The notes: generated by a model from the sequence alone, not told the origin. A stretch of 6,627 nucleotides of DNA from Altererythrobacter sp. (GCA_011524425.1 WTKI01000118.1:1-6627); one strand, 5' to 3'. Shown: positions 1 to 6,627, numbered from the stretch's first letter. A program made the numbers and translations.

Positions 1-70
1 CCTCTAACACACTAGCCAGACCCCATCCCACTCGCTAACAGGCGCGTCGAAACAGTATGCTGCAAGTGCG

Positions 71-75
71 AAGGA
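71..75 (+). promoter_or_regulatory. Ribosome binding site of the 3-hydroxybutyryl-CoA dehydrogenase gene
   Basis: AAGGA lies 7 bases upstream of the ATG at 83, which is ideal Shine-Dalgarno spacing and fixes the start. The 82 bases before the gene contain no recognisable -35/-10 pair, so the gene may be transcribed from a promoter or operon outside the window. Confidence 0.75.
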
Positions 76-82
76 CGGGTTT

Positions 83-952
83 ATGCAGACAATTGGTGTG
101 ATAGGCGCTGGCCAGATGGGAACTGGTATTGCGCAGACAATCGCGCAAAATGGCATGAAAGTGCTGATTTCGGATCTGGACCTTGCGCACGCTGAAGCTG
201 GCAAAGCCAAGATTGACAAGGCGCTCACGAAACTCGTCGGGCGCGGCAAGCTCGAAGCCGATCAGGCTGAAGGTATCCTCGCGAAAATTACGCCTGTTGC
301 CGATTATTCGCCGATGCAGGATGCAAGTCTGATCATTGAAGCTGCAACAGAGCGTGAAGAGATCAAGCAAAGCATTTTCGAAGCTGCAGGCAAAATGCTG
401 GCTAAAGACGCGGTGATGGCGTCGAACACCAGCTCGATCCCGATTACGCGAATGGCCAATTACTCGCCGGATCCTGAACGCTTCATTGGCCTTCACTTCT
501 TCAATCCGGTGCCGGTCATGGGCCTCATTGAAGTGATACCCGGGCTTGCAACAGCGCAATCCACGACTGACCAGATCACCGCTTTCGCAGAAGGTCTGGG
601 CAAACAGGTTGTGCTCAGCCAGGACGAGCCGGGCTTTGTTGTGAACCGCATCCTTTTGCCGATGATCAATGAATCAATCTTCGTGCTTGGACAATCTACA
701 GCGGGCATAGTGGATATCGACAAGGGCTGCAGGCTTGGCCTCAACCATCCGATGGGGCCACTGGAGCTGGCAGATTTTGTCGGACTTGATACCTGCCTCG
801 ATATCATCAGAGTTCTTTATAAGACGACCCGCGATACCAAATATCGCCCAGCTCCTTTGCTGGTGAAATATGTGGAAGCTGGCTGGCTAGGTCGCAAAAC
901 CGGGCGCGGTTTTTATGACTATACAGGTGAAGCGCCTGTCCCCACCAGATAG
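83..952 (+). CDS. hbd: 3-hydroxybutyryl-CoA dehydrogenase (NAD-dependent)
   Basis: This 289-residue cytosolic enzyme interconverts acetoacetyl-CoA and (S)-3-hydroxybutyryl-CoA with NAD(H), a step in butyrate-type and short-chain beta-oxidation metabolism. Seen in the sequence: an N-terminal Rossmann fold with the dinucleotide loop GAGQMG at residues 8-13, and Asp31 at the end of the second strand, the usual NAD ribose ligand. The active-site set is complete: Ser117 (in NTSS), His138 (in LHFFNPV), Glu150 and Asn188 (in VNRI). Their spacing matches the Ser137/His158/Glu170/Asn208 set of human 3-hydroxyacyl-CoA dehydrogenase. The C-terminal helical domain includes [11 protein letters not shown] (221-231) and the family end signature [11 protein letters not shown] (270-280). 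Length is normal for the stand-alone bacterial enzyme (about 280-290 residues), and there is no enoyl-CoA hydratase fusion. The ATG has a good ribosome binding site. A PaaH-like role in another CoA pathway is possible, since substrate chain length cannot be read from the sequence. The next gene is convergent. Confidence 0.95.
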   Translation: MQTIGVIGAGQMGTGIAQTIAQNGMKVLISDLDLAHAEAGKAKIDKALTKLVGRGKLEADQAEGILAKITPVADYSPMQDASLIIEAATEREEIKQSIFEAAGKMLAKDAVMASNTSSIPITRMANYSPDPERFIGLHFFNPVPVMGLIEVIPGLATAQSTTDQITAFAEGLGKQVVLSQDEPGFVVNRILLPMINESIFVLGQSTAGIVDIDKGCRLGLNHPMGPLELADFVGLDTCLDIIRVLYKTTRDTKYRPAPLLVKYVEAGWLGRKTGRGFYDYTGEAPVPTR

Positions 953-966
953 AGCCAAGGCACATC

Positions 967-993
967 AAAAGCAGGGGCCGCATGGCAGCACCC
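967..993 (-). terminator. Possible weak intrinsic terminator after the mutS operon
   Basis: On the minus strand just past the stop of the small membrane protein, GGGT (from 993 downward) can pair with GGCCC across an interrupted stem, with one bulge and a 6-base loop. A run of only four T follows (plus-strand AAAA at 967-970). The stem is short and imperfect, and nothing better exists in the 51-bp gap between the convergent genes. No terminator is visible for the dehydrogenase gene in the plus direction. Confidence 0.2.
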
Positions 994-1003
994 AAGCGAT
1001 CAC

Positions 1004-1378
1004 TTATTGGATGATTTCCCTGCTATAGGTTTCGACGACTGTGACATCCTGCGCTGGTTGAGTGCTGTCGAATGGCGCGACATATTCCGGAGTGGGATCC
1101 ACGCCGCTTGCGTCATCGATCAGCTCTTCGTCACTGGCAAATAATGTATCGTCGCTCGTGGCGGTGCTTGGGCGGCGCGAGGGACGCGCAGGCGGAGGCG
1201 ATGAAAGGCGCCCGGCATTGCGATCTGACAAGCTCGGCTCATCTGAACCCAGCTCGTCGGTCGCTACGACCAACGCTCCACCATCATCTTCTGTGCCCAC
1301 CAGCAATGCCACGCTGCCGAGGGTTACACCCACGAATATCAGCGCACCCCTAGGGCCCTTGAAAATACCCGACGCCAT
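1004..1378 (-). CDS. Small membrane-anchored hypothetical protein downstream of mutS
   Basis: I do not recognise this 124-residue protein. It opens with a short basic stretch (MASGIFKGPRG), then a hydrophobic segment at about residues 11-27 that looks like a single transmembrane helix or uncleaved signal anchor; there is no lipoprotein cysteine and no clear signal peptidase site. The rest is low in hydrophobic residues: acidic (TEDDGG, DELGSDEP), then a Pro/Arg-rich patch (SSPPPARPSRRPS, about 59-71), then another acidic stretch (SDEELIDDASG). It is probably disordered and, given the basic N-terminus, could face the periplasm. The ATG is preceded by AAGG at 8 bases and lies 24 bp after the mutS stop, so it probably shares the mutS transcript. 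An overlapping plus-strand reading frame at 1062-1406 was judged less likely because it is Ser-rich, has no anchor or homology signal, and runs antisense into the end of mutS. That the gene is real is likely; its function is unknown. Confidence 0.65.
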   Translation of the reverse strand: MASGIFKGPRGALIFVGVTLGSVALLVGTEDDGGALVVATDELGSDEPSLSDRNAGRLSSPPPARPSRRPSTATSDDTLFASDEELIDDASGVDPTPEYVAPFDSTQPAQDVTVVETYSREIIQ

Positions 1379-1386
1379 GAAACCGG

Positions 1387-1390
1387 CCTT
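1387..1390 (-). promoter_or_regulatory. Ribosome binding site of the small membrane protein gene
   Basis: Read on the minus strand, AAGG ends 8 bases before the ATG at 1378. It lies inside the 24-bp gap after the mutS stop codon (1405-1403), which supports translation of a second cistron on the mutS message. Confidence 0.5.
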
Positions 1391-1402
1391 ATCGCGACAA
1401 AG

Positions 1403-4048
1403 TTAACTCTTCGTAGACTTCGCTCTTTTTGCGATCGCATACAGGTGATCGAGCGCTTCTCGCGGAGAAAGAGCGTCCACGTCCAGCTCCGCGAGCTCTG
1501 TAACCAAAGCACGTGCGGGATCGTCCAATTCGTCATCGTCTGAACCGGCTGCATCGAACAAGGGTAGCCCTCCCAGACCGGCTGCAAGGCCACCGGTCTC
1601 AGTGCGCGTTTCTTCAAGTTTGGCAAGGACTTGCTTCGCTCGCTTCACTACAGGCGCAGGTACCCCAGCAAGGCGCGCTACCGCTAAGCCGTATGACTGG
1701 TCTGCTGCGCCGCTCGCAACTTCGTGCAAGAGGATCAGATCTCCTTTCCATTCGCGTGCACGCACATGGTGCAGTGATAACGCCTCACAGCTGTCGGAAA
1801 GGCGCGCAAGCTCATGATAGTGGGTTGCAAACAGGCAGCGGCAGGAGATCTGCGAATGGACCGCTTCGGCAACTGCCCATGCCAGCGCGAGCCCGTCATA
1901 TGTGGAAGTGCCGCGCCCCACTTCATCAAGGATAACAAAGCTGCGTTCGCTAGCTTGAGCCAGGATGGCGGCAGTTTCGACCATTTCCACCATAAAGGTC
2001 GAACGTCCGCGGGCGAGATTGTCTGACGCGCCGACACGGCTGAAGAGTCGATCTACAAGGCCTATCCTCGCACGGCTTGCGGGCACGAACCCACCGGCTT
2101 GCGCCAACAAAATGATCAGCGCGTTTTGCCGCAAAAAGGTCGATTTACCGCCCATATTGGGGCCGCCGATGAGCCACAGGCGGTCACTTTCTGATAAGGC
2201 GCAGTCATTGGCGACGAAGCGCTCGCTTGTCTTGGCCAATGCGGCTTCAACCACAGGGTGACGGCCTTCTCGGATGTCCAATGCCAGGTCTTGGCTGATT
2301 TCAGGCCTGCACCACGCACCTTCAGCAGCGCGTTCTGCCTGCCCCGCGCTGACGTCGATCCGGGCCATGGCCGCTGCAGTTGCTGCGATCGTTTCGCGCG
2401 CTTCGATGACCAAGCGCACAAGCGTAGCAAAATGGGCTTCCTCTGCTGCGATAGCTTGTCCGCCGGCCTGAGCGATGCGCGTGGCTTCCTCGTGCAAGGC
2501 AATCGAATTGAAGCGCACCGCGCCTTTCATCGTTTGGCGGTGGGTGAAGCCGCTGTCCGGCGCCATCAGAGTATCGCCGTGGCGGCTGGGCACTTCAATG
2601 AAATAGCCAAGCACGCCGTTATGTTTAATCTTGAGCGATGCAATGCCTGTATCGTCGCGATAGCGCGCTTCCATCGCGGCAATAGCGCGCCGTGCATTGC
2701 CGGAAATGGATCGCAGCTCGTCTAGCGAGGCATCATAGCCTTCTGCGATATAGCCGCCACTGGAACGCTCTGTCGGCGGCGAAGCGACCAGTGCCTGTGT
2801 CAGCTGATCGATCAACGCGTTGTGTCCGGTAAGCGCGGGCATCAGGTTTTGCAGCAATTCCGGTTGATCGGCTTGGTGGCTGAGAAAGTCGTGGATCTGC
2901 CTCGCACCGCTGAGCCCGTCTCTGATCTGACCAAGGTCGCGCGGGCTGCCCCGCTCTGCTGCCAGACGCCCCAGCGCACGAGCGAAGTCGGGCTGTGCGC
3001 GCAGTGCCTCGCGCAGTTCAGCCCGCATCAACGGATCATCGTGGAGCCATTGCACGAGAGCAAGACGGCCTTCGATCGCGTTTTGCTCCAACAAAGGAGC
3101 TGATAAATCCTCAGCCAGCAAACGTGCCCCGGCACCGGTGGAGCACCGATCAATCGAAGCAATAAGACTGTGCTCGCGGTTGCCAGACTGGCTGGTGAGA
3201 ATTTCAAGACTGGCGCGCGTTGCTTCGTCCATTGCCATGATCTGGCCGGAACTTCGCAACGCAGGCGGAAGCAGTAGTGGCAGTTTACCTCGCCCGACAT
3301 GCTCCATGTACGCAATGAGACCACCGGCAGCTGCGAGCATCGCGCGCGAAAAATCGCCAAATCCATCCAGCGTTGCGACATCATGGATCGCAAGCAGGCG
3401 GCTCTGGCCGGACTCACTGGCAAAATCCGAAGCGTCGTGGACGATCGCTTCGTCAGGTCCAAGCTTCCAATCTTCAGGCACGACTACTTCGCTTGCGCCC
3501 AAACGGGCTAACGCTGCGGAAAGTCCGTCTTCAGTACAATCTTCCAGCAGCATAGCGCCCGTCGAGATATCGCAACTCGCTAAGCCTACGCTGTCGCGGA
3601 CTTGTGCGAGCGCGACCAGCACATTGGCGCGGCGCGGTTCAAGCAAAGCGTCTTCAGTCAAAGTGCCTGCGGTTACAAAGCGAACGATATCGCGTTTGAC
3701 TAAAGCTTTTGACGAAGGGGTGCCCTCGCGCTTTGCACGCGCTTTGGCTTCCTCAGGCGTTTCGACCTGCTCTGCGATAGCAACGCGGCATCCTGCTTTG
3801 ATCAAGCGAGCGAGATAGGCCTCTGCCGCATGCACCGGGACGCCGCACATCGGAACAGGCTCTCCGTCATGCTCGCCGCGCGCTGTCAATGCGATATCGA
3901 GGACAGATGCTGCCACCTTTGCATCTTCGAAGAACAATTCGAAGAAATCCCCCATGCGATAGAACAGCAGGCAGTCTTGCGCCTCTTGCTTGAGGCCAAG
4001 ATATTGCTGCATCATCGGCGTGGGTTTGGACGCGGTTTTCGCAGTCAT
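1403..4048 (-). CDS. mutS: DNA mismatch repair protein MutS
   Basis: MutS binds mismatches and small loops in newly replicated DNA and, with ATP, recruits MutL. The 881-residue protein is complete. Mismatch-binding domain I carries the Phe-X-Glu wedge as F35-F36-E37 in RMGDFFELF, followed by MCGVPVHAAEAYLARL (67-82). The connector, lever and clamp domains run from about 140 to 600, with GYFIEVP at 481-487. The C-terminal ABC-type ATPase has Walker A GGPNMGGKST (628-637, Lys635), signature STFMVEM (683-689), Walker B with D708-E709 in VILDEVGRGTSTYDG, and His743 in FATHYHE. A Gly/Ala/Asp-rich linker (about 818-845) holds a weak clamp-binding motif GLPLF (827-831). It is followed by the helix-turn-helix tail SPREALDHLY (861-870), the dimer/tetramer element. 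The start is well fixed: an in-frame TAG (plus 4058-4060) lies three codons upstream, and TPMMQQYLxLK aligns with the E. coli N-terminus. No clear Shine-Dalgarno precedes the ATG. Length slightly exceeds the 853 of E. coli. Confidence 0.98.
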   Translation of the reverse strand: MTAKTASKPTPMMQQYLGLKQEAQDCLLFYRMGDFFELFFEDAKVAASVLDIALTARGEHDGEPVPMCGVPVHAAEAYLARLIKAGCRVAIAEQVETPEEAKARAKREGTPSSKALVKRDIVRFVTAGTLTEDALLEPRRANVLVALAQVRDSVGLASCDISTGAMLLEDCTEDGLSAALARLGASEVVVPEDWKLGPDEAIVHDASDFASESGQSRLLAIHDVATLDGFGDFSRAMLAAAGGLIAYMEHVGRGKLPLLLPPALRSSGQIMAMDEATRASLEILTSQSGNREHSLIASIDRCSTGAGARLLAEDLSAPLLEQNAIEGRLALVQWLHDDPLMRAELREALRAQPDFARALGRLAAERGSPRDLGQIRDGLSGARQIHDFLSHQADQPELLQNLMPALTGHNALIDQLTQALVASPPTERSSGGYIAEGYDASLDELRSISGNARRAIAAMEARYRDDTGIASLKIKHNGVLGYFIEVPSRHGDTLMAPDSGFTHRQTMKGAVRFNSIALHEEATRIAQAGGQAIAAEEAHFATLVRLVIEARETIAATAAAMARIDVSAGQAERAAEGAWCRPEISQDLALDIREGRHPVVEAALAKTSERFVANDCALSESDRLWLIGGPNMGGKSTFLRQNALIILLAQAGGFVPASRARIGLVDRLFSRVGASDNLARGRSTFMVEMVETAAILAQASERSFVILDEVGRGTSTYDGLALAWAVAEAVHSQISCRCLFATHYHELARLSDSCEALSLHHVRAREWKGDLILLHEVASGAADQSYGLAVARLAGVPAPVVKRAKQVLAKLEETRTETGGLAAGLGGLPLFDAAGSDDDELDDPARALVTELAELDVDALSPREALDHLYAIAKRAKSTKS

Positions 4049-4064
4049 GGATACGGACTAGCCA

Positions 4065-4110
4065 CGATAAGGACGATTCGGGAGTCGGTTCCCGCGCCTT
4101 TCCCCTATCG
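4065..4110. repeat. Imperfect nested inverted repeat in the mutS-maeB intergenic region
   Basis: Outer arms are CGATAAGG (4065-4072) and CCCTATCG (4103-4110), which match as reverse complements at 7 of 8 positions. Inner arms are CGGGA (4079-4083) and TCCCG (4090-4094), perfect, around a 6-base centre. The two dyads share almost the same axis (4087.5 and 4086.5). The layout could be a regulator-binding site or a hairpin in the mutS leader or early transcript, but the arms are short and may be chance. Confidence 0.35.
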
Positions 4111-4150
4111 TTTGCGCAATCATGCGAGTAGAGGGCGTTTAACAGCGATT

Positions 4151-4155
4151 AGGAG
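4151..4155 (+). promoter_or_regulatory. Ribosome binding site that selects the TTG start of maeB
   Basis: AGGAG ends 7 bases before the TTG at 4163, ideal spacing. The nearby ATG at 4156 directly abuts AGGAG, too close for initiation, and opens only a nine-codon frame ending in TAA at 4183-4185. The site therefore favours TTG as the true maeB start. Confidence 0.75.
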
Positions 4156-4162
4156 ATGCCGC

Positions 4163-6433
4163 TTGGCGGACGAGAACGACGATAATTCCGTAAGCTTCAC
4201 GACGCGCGAAGCGCTCTTTTACCATGAGACAATCCGTCCCGGTAAGATTGAGATCATCGCGTCGAAGCCAATGGCTACGCAGCGTGATCTCAGCCTTGCA
4301 TATTCGCCTGGTGTCGCTGCCCCGGTTGAAGCGATTGCAGCTGACCCCAGCGCGGCTGCGCGCTATACCAGTCGTTCAAACCTTGTCGCTGTCATCTCCA
4401 ACGGTACTGCAATTCTGGGCCTTGGAAATTTGGGAGCATTGGCTTCCAAGCCAGTGATGGAAGGCAAGGCCGTGCTGTTCAAGCGCTTTGCCGATGTAGA
4501 CTCCATCGACATTGAGCTTGCGACGGAAGACCCGGAAAAGTTCATTGAGGCGGTCGCGCTGATGGAGCCGAGCTTCGGCGGTATCAATCTGGAAGATATC
4601 GCTGCGCCGGAATGCTTTGTTATTGAACAGGCCTTGCGTGAACGGATGAACATTCCGGTTATGCATGATGACCAGCATGGCACCGCGATCATTTCAGCGG
4701 CAGGCCTGATTAATGCTGTCCATTTGACAGGGCGCGAGCTGAAAGACTGCAAGATGGTCGTGAATGGCGCAGGCGCCTCCGCGCTAGCATGCACTGCGCT
4801 GATCAAGTCGCTTGGCTTGCCGCACGAAAATGTGATCGTTTGCGATAGGCGCGGTCCGATTTATCCGGGCCGCGAGAATGTCGACCAATGGAAAAGCGCG
4901 CACGCCGTGGCAACGGAAGCGCGCAGTCTGGAAGAAGCATTGGAAGGCGCGGATATCTTTTTAGGATTGTCTGCGGCCGGTGCGCTCAAACCGGAATGGG
5001 TCGACAAGATGGCGCAGCAACCGATCATCTTCGCGATGGCTAACCCAACGCCAGAAATCATGCCTGACGAAGCCAAGAAAGTCCGGCCCGATGCTATCAT
5101 TGCGACAGGGCGCAGCGACTTCCCAAACCAGGTCAACAATGTGCTGGGGTTTCCTTTCATTTTCCGCGGCGCACTGGATGTGCAAGCGACCACGATCAAT
5201 GAAGAGATGAAGATGGCAGCCGCAAAAGCGATCGCTGAATTGGCGCGCGAACGGGTGCCTGAGGAAGTCGCAGCGGCATATGGACAAAACCAGAAGTTCG
5301 GCGTCGATTACATTATACCCGCGCCGTTTGATCCGCGTTTGATGGAAGTTGTTTCTTCAGCGGTTGCAAAGGCGGCGATGGATTCAGGCGTCGCGCTTGC
5401 GCCAATAGAGGATCTGGATGCTTACCGCCATTCGCTTAAAGCGCGTCTTAACCCGACGACCAGCGCGCTGACGCGGGTCTATGAAGAGGCAAAGGCCCAT
5501 CCCAAGCGCGTCGTCTTTGCTGAAGCAGAAGAAGAAGTCGTTTTGCGCGCGGCGATACAATATCGCGACTTTGGCTATGGCACACCTATTCTGGTTGGCC
5601 GGACAAAAGCAGTGGTCGACAAATTGCACCAATTGTCTGTGTCTGACCCTGGCAGTTTTGAAATCCAGAATTCTGCCACTTCAGAGCATGTCCCGGCGAT
5701 GGTGGATTATCTCTACAAGCGCTTGCAACGCAAAGGGTATACTGAACGCGATGTGCGGCGCATGGTCAATCAAGAGCGTAACACTTTCGCGTCGCTTCTC
5801 GTCGCATTGGGGCACGGCGATGCCATCATAACCGGCTTGACCCGGACTTTTGCGCAAAGCGCGCGTGAAGTGAACCGCGTTCTCGATCCGAAGCCCGGTG
5901 CAATCCCGTTCGGCATTCACATGATGATCGGCAAGAACCACACAACTTTCCTTGCTGATACCACAATCAATGAGCGCCCCACTGCAGAAGAACTGGCGCA
6001 TATTGCAAAAGAAACTGCTGCTGTGGCACGGCGCATGGGCCACGAGCCACGAGTTGCATTTTTGTCCTATTCGACTTTCGGTAATCCGCCCGGACGCTGG
6101 CTGGACAATATCAGGGATGCTGTGTCCATTCTCGACGAAGATCAGCCGGGTTTCGAGTATGAAGGCGAAATGGCGCCAGATGCTGCGCTCAATCCGGGCG
6201 TGATGAAGTTCTATCCCTTTAGCCGTTTGTCCGGCCCTGCGAATGTCCTGATCATGCCGGGTCTGCAATCTGCGAACCTGTCAGCGAAATTGCTGCGTGA
6301 GCTGGCTGGCAATGCGACGATTGGCCCAATGCTGATTGGCATGGAAAAACCGGTTCAGATCGTGCCAATGACAGCGATTGCTCCGGATGTTTTGACGCTG
6401 GCTGTGCTCGCAAGCGCAGGCGTTGTGGAGTAA
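4163..6433 (+). CDS. maeB: Malic enzyme with C-terminal phosphotransacetylase-like domain (MaeB type)
   Basis: The enzyme oxidatively decarboxylates malate to pyruvate and CO2, reducing NAD(P)+, and links the TCA cycle to pyruvate/acetyl-CoA and NADPH supply. From the TTG start it is 756 residues, matching the 759 of E. coli MaeB. The malic N-terminal domain has YSPGVA (47-52, catalytic Tyr47), GKAVLFKRFA (101-110, catalytic Lys probably 102), metal ligands E144-D145 in GGINLEDI, and D169-D170 in HDDQHGTA. The NAD(P) domain has the loop NGAGASALA (201-209), MANPTPE (292-298) and ATGRSDFPNQVNN (314-326). From about residue 430 to the end is a phosphotransacetylase-like domain; in this family it binds acetyl-CoA for allosteric inhibition and is not catalytic. 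Here the Pta active-site Ser-Arg is replaced by P735-M736. NAD versus NADP preference cannot be decided, because rhizobial enzymes of both kinds share this fusion. The open frame continues upstream to an ATG at 3830, but that part is antisense to mutS; the conserved N-terminus begins at the TTG. Confidence 0.95.
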   Translation: MADENDDNSVSFTTREALFYHETIRPGKIEIIASKPMATQRDLSLAYSPGVAAPVEAIAADPSAAARYTSRSNLVAVISNGTAILGLGNLGALASKPVMEGKAVLFKRFADVDSIDIELATEDPEKFIEAVALMEPSFGGINLEDIAAPECFVIEQALRERMNIPVMHDDQHGTAIISAAGLINAVHLTGRELKDCKMVVNGAGASALACTALIKSLGLPHENVIVCDRRGPIYPGRENVDQWKSAHAVATEARSLEEALEGADIFLGLSAAGALKPEWVDKMAQQPIIFAMANPTPEIMPDEAKKVRPDAIIATGRSDFPNQVNNVLGFPFIFRGALDVQATTINEEMKMAAAKAIAELARERVPEEVAAAYGQNQKFGVDYIIPAPFDPRLMEVVSSAVAKAAMDSGVALAPIEDLDAYRHSLKARLNPTTSALTRVYEEAKAHPKRVVFAEAEEEVVLRAAIQYRDFGYGTPILVGRTKAVVDKLHQLSVSDPGSFEIQNSATSEHVPAMVDYLYKRLQRKGYTERDVRRMVNQERNTFASLLVALGHGDAIITGLTRTFAQSAREVNRVLDPKPGAIPFGIHMMIGKNHTTFLADTTINERPTAEELAHIAKETAAVARRMGHEPRVAFLSYSTFGNPPGRWLDNIRDAVSILDEDQPGFEYEGEMAPDAALNPGVMKFYPFSRLSGPANVLIMPGLQSANLSAKLLRELAGNATIGPMLIGMEKPVQIVPMTAIAPDVLTLAVLASAGVVE
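6427..6430 (+). promoter_or_regulatory. Ribosome binding site of the ACT-domain gene, inside the end of maeB
   Basis: GGAG falls in the last sense codons of maeB, immediately before its TAA, and ends 7 bases before the ATG at 6438. This placement is typical of translationally coupled genes in one operon. Confidence 0.65.
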
Positions 6434-6437
6434 ACTG

Positions 6438-6627
6438 ATGAGCAACATGGCACGTTTCGTTCTGACAGTGACTGGCAGCGATAGGCCAGGGCTCACCTCG
6501 GAATTGTCGCAAGCTGTCTTGAAGGCAGACGGGAATTGGAAAGAGGGCCATCTTAGCCGGCTCGGCGGGCTTTATGTGGGCTCTGTGCTGGTTGAAATTG
6601 ACCCGCAGAAGCAATCCACTCTTGAGC
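6438..6627 (+). CDS. ACT-domain protein, GcvR-like (N-terminal part, cut by window end)
   Basis: Only the first 63 codons plus one base are present. They read as the first ACT domain of a glycine cleavage system repressor (GcvR)-like protein: a beta strand RFVLTVTG (6-13), the ligand-loop motif SDRPGLTSELSQAV (14-27), then the family pattern GNWKEGHLSRLGGLYVGSVLVE (32-53), which resembles the GNWxES-x-LxG-x-FAG pattern of this group. ACT domains bind small ligands, usually amino acids. GcvR-type proteins usually have two tandem ACT domains and act through protein contacts, not by binding DNA; only the first domain is seen here. The gene follows maeB by 4 bp with its own ribosome binding site, so it is probably in the maeB operon. 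The ATG at 6438 is preferred over the in-frame ATG at 6447 because of the Shine-Dalgarno spacing. The actual role in this organism is uncertain. Confidence 0.8.
   Translation, partial: MSNMARFVLTVTGSDRPGLTSELSQAVLKADGNWKEGHLSRLGGLYVGSVLVEIDPQKQSTLE

Larger units (their letters stand above)
4049..4162. promoter_or_regulatory. Divergent promoter region between mutS and maeB
   Basis: These 114 bp separate the divergently transcribed mutS and maeB and must contain the promoters for both unless transcription starts inside a coding region. I see no strong sigma-70 consensus. The best plus-strand candidate is TTGCGC at 4112-4117 with a poor TTTAAC at 4138-4143 (spacing long), which I would not call a promoter. 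The region contains the nested dyad listed separately, and the maeB ribosome binding site at its right end. Confidence 0.6.

Noticed and set aside
1..38. Short frame ending in TAA at 36-38 that could be the tail of an upstream plus-strand gene
   Set aside because: Only 11 codons are visible and no known C-terminus (for example that of etfA, a plausible neighbour) is recognisable, so it cannot be supported.
923..939. Hairpin ACAGGTG-AAG-CGCCTGT near the end of the dehydrogenase gene, possibly a terminator
   Set aside because: It lies before the stop codon in codons for the conserved tail, includes a wobble pair, and is followed by C-rich sequence, not a T run.
1348..1358. Overlapping palindromes CCCTAGGG and GGGCCC
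   Set aside because: They fall inside the coding region of the small membrane protein near its start and occur once; no sign of a repeat family or regulatory use.
1062..1406. 114-codon plus-strand frame overlapping the small membrane protein gene
   Set aside because: Low-complexity Ser-rich translation with no visible ribosome binding advantage; it runs antisense into the end of mutS, while the minus-strand frame has a membrane helix, a ribosome binding site and operon spacing.
3138..3818. 226-codon open frame on the plus strand within mutS
   Set aside because: It is an antisense shadow of mutS, which has full family motifs across this region; the Ser/Arg/Ala-rich translation has no recognisable domain.
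3830..4162. In-frame 111-residue upstream extension of maeB from ATG 3830
   Set aside because: It is antisense to the conserved N-terminus of mutS, is Cys/His/Arg-rich and unlike any malic enzyme, and a good ribosome binding site marks TTG 4163.
5681..6268. 195-codon minus-strand frame within maeB
   Set aside because: Antisense shadow of the conserved phosphotransacetylase-like domain.

Overview
The window looks like ordinary chromosomal housekeeping DNA from an alphaproteobacterium. Protein style suggests Sphingomonadales (an Erythrobacter- or Altererythrobacter-like organism). This placement is an inference from the feel of the sequences (the short -PVPTR tail of the hydroxybutyryl-CoA dehydrogenase, the N-terminus of the malic enzyme, the mutS/malic enzyme pairing); no search was run. 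The DNA is moderately GC-rich and evenly composed. I see no insertion sequence, integrase, tRNA, CRISPR array or other sign of recent transfer.

Layout, left to right. (1) 83-952, plus strand: a complete NAD-dependent 3-hydroxybutyryl-CoA dehydrogenase. (2) A 51-bp convergent gap with at most a weak terminator for the minus-strand genes. (3) 1004-1378, minus strand: a small unrecognised protein with one predicted N-terminal membrane helix and a Pro-rich, acidic, probably disordered tail. It begins 24 bp after mutS ends and is probably co-transcribed with it. (4) 1403-4048, minus strand: complete mutS, the mismatch-recognition ATPase. (5) 4049-4162: a 114-bp divergent intergenic region that must hold the mutS and malic enzyme promoters; it contains an imperfect nested dyad. 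(6) 4163-6433, plus strand: complete maeB, a malic enzyme fused to a phosphotransacetylase-like C-terminal domain, starting at a TTG codon. (7) 6438 to the window end: the first 63 codons of an ACT-domain protein of the GcvR-like type, 4 bp after maeB and probably in its operon.

The genes do not form one pathway. The dehydrogenase acts in C4 acyl-CoA (butyrate/polyhydroxybutyrate/beta-oxidation) metabolism, and the malic enzyme converts malate to pyruvate, probably under acetyl-CoA control; both touch acetyl-CoA metabolism but sit in separate transcription units. MutS is DNA repair. From general knowledge, mutS lying divergent to a malic enzyme gene is a recurrent arrangement in alphaproteobacteria, so the neighbourhood itself is not surprising.

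I found no convincing undescribed system. The items most worth a second look are the unrecognised membrane-anchored protein behind mutS, the loss of phosphotransacetylase catalytic residues in the MaeB C-terminal domain, the TTG start of maeB (easily misannotated) and the dyad between mutS and maeB.
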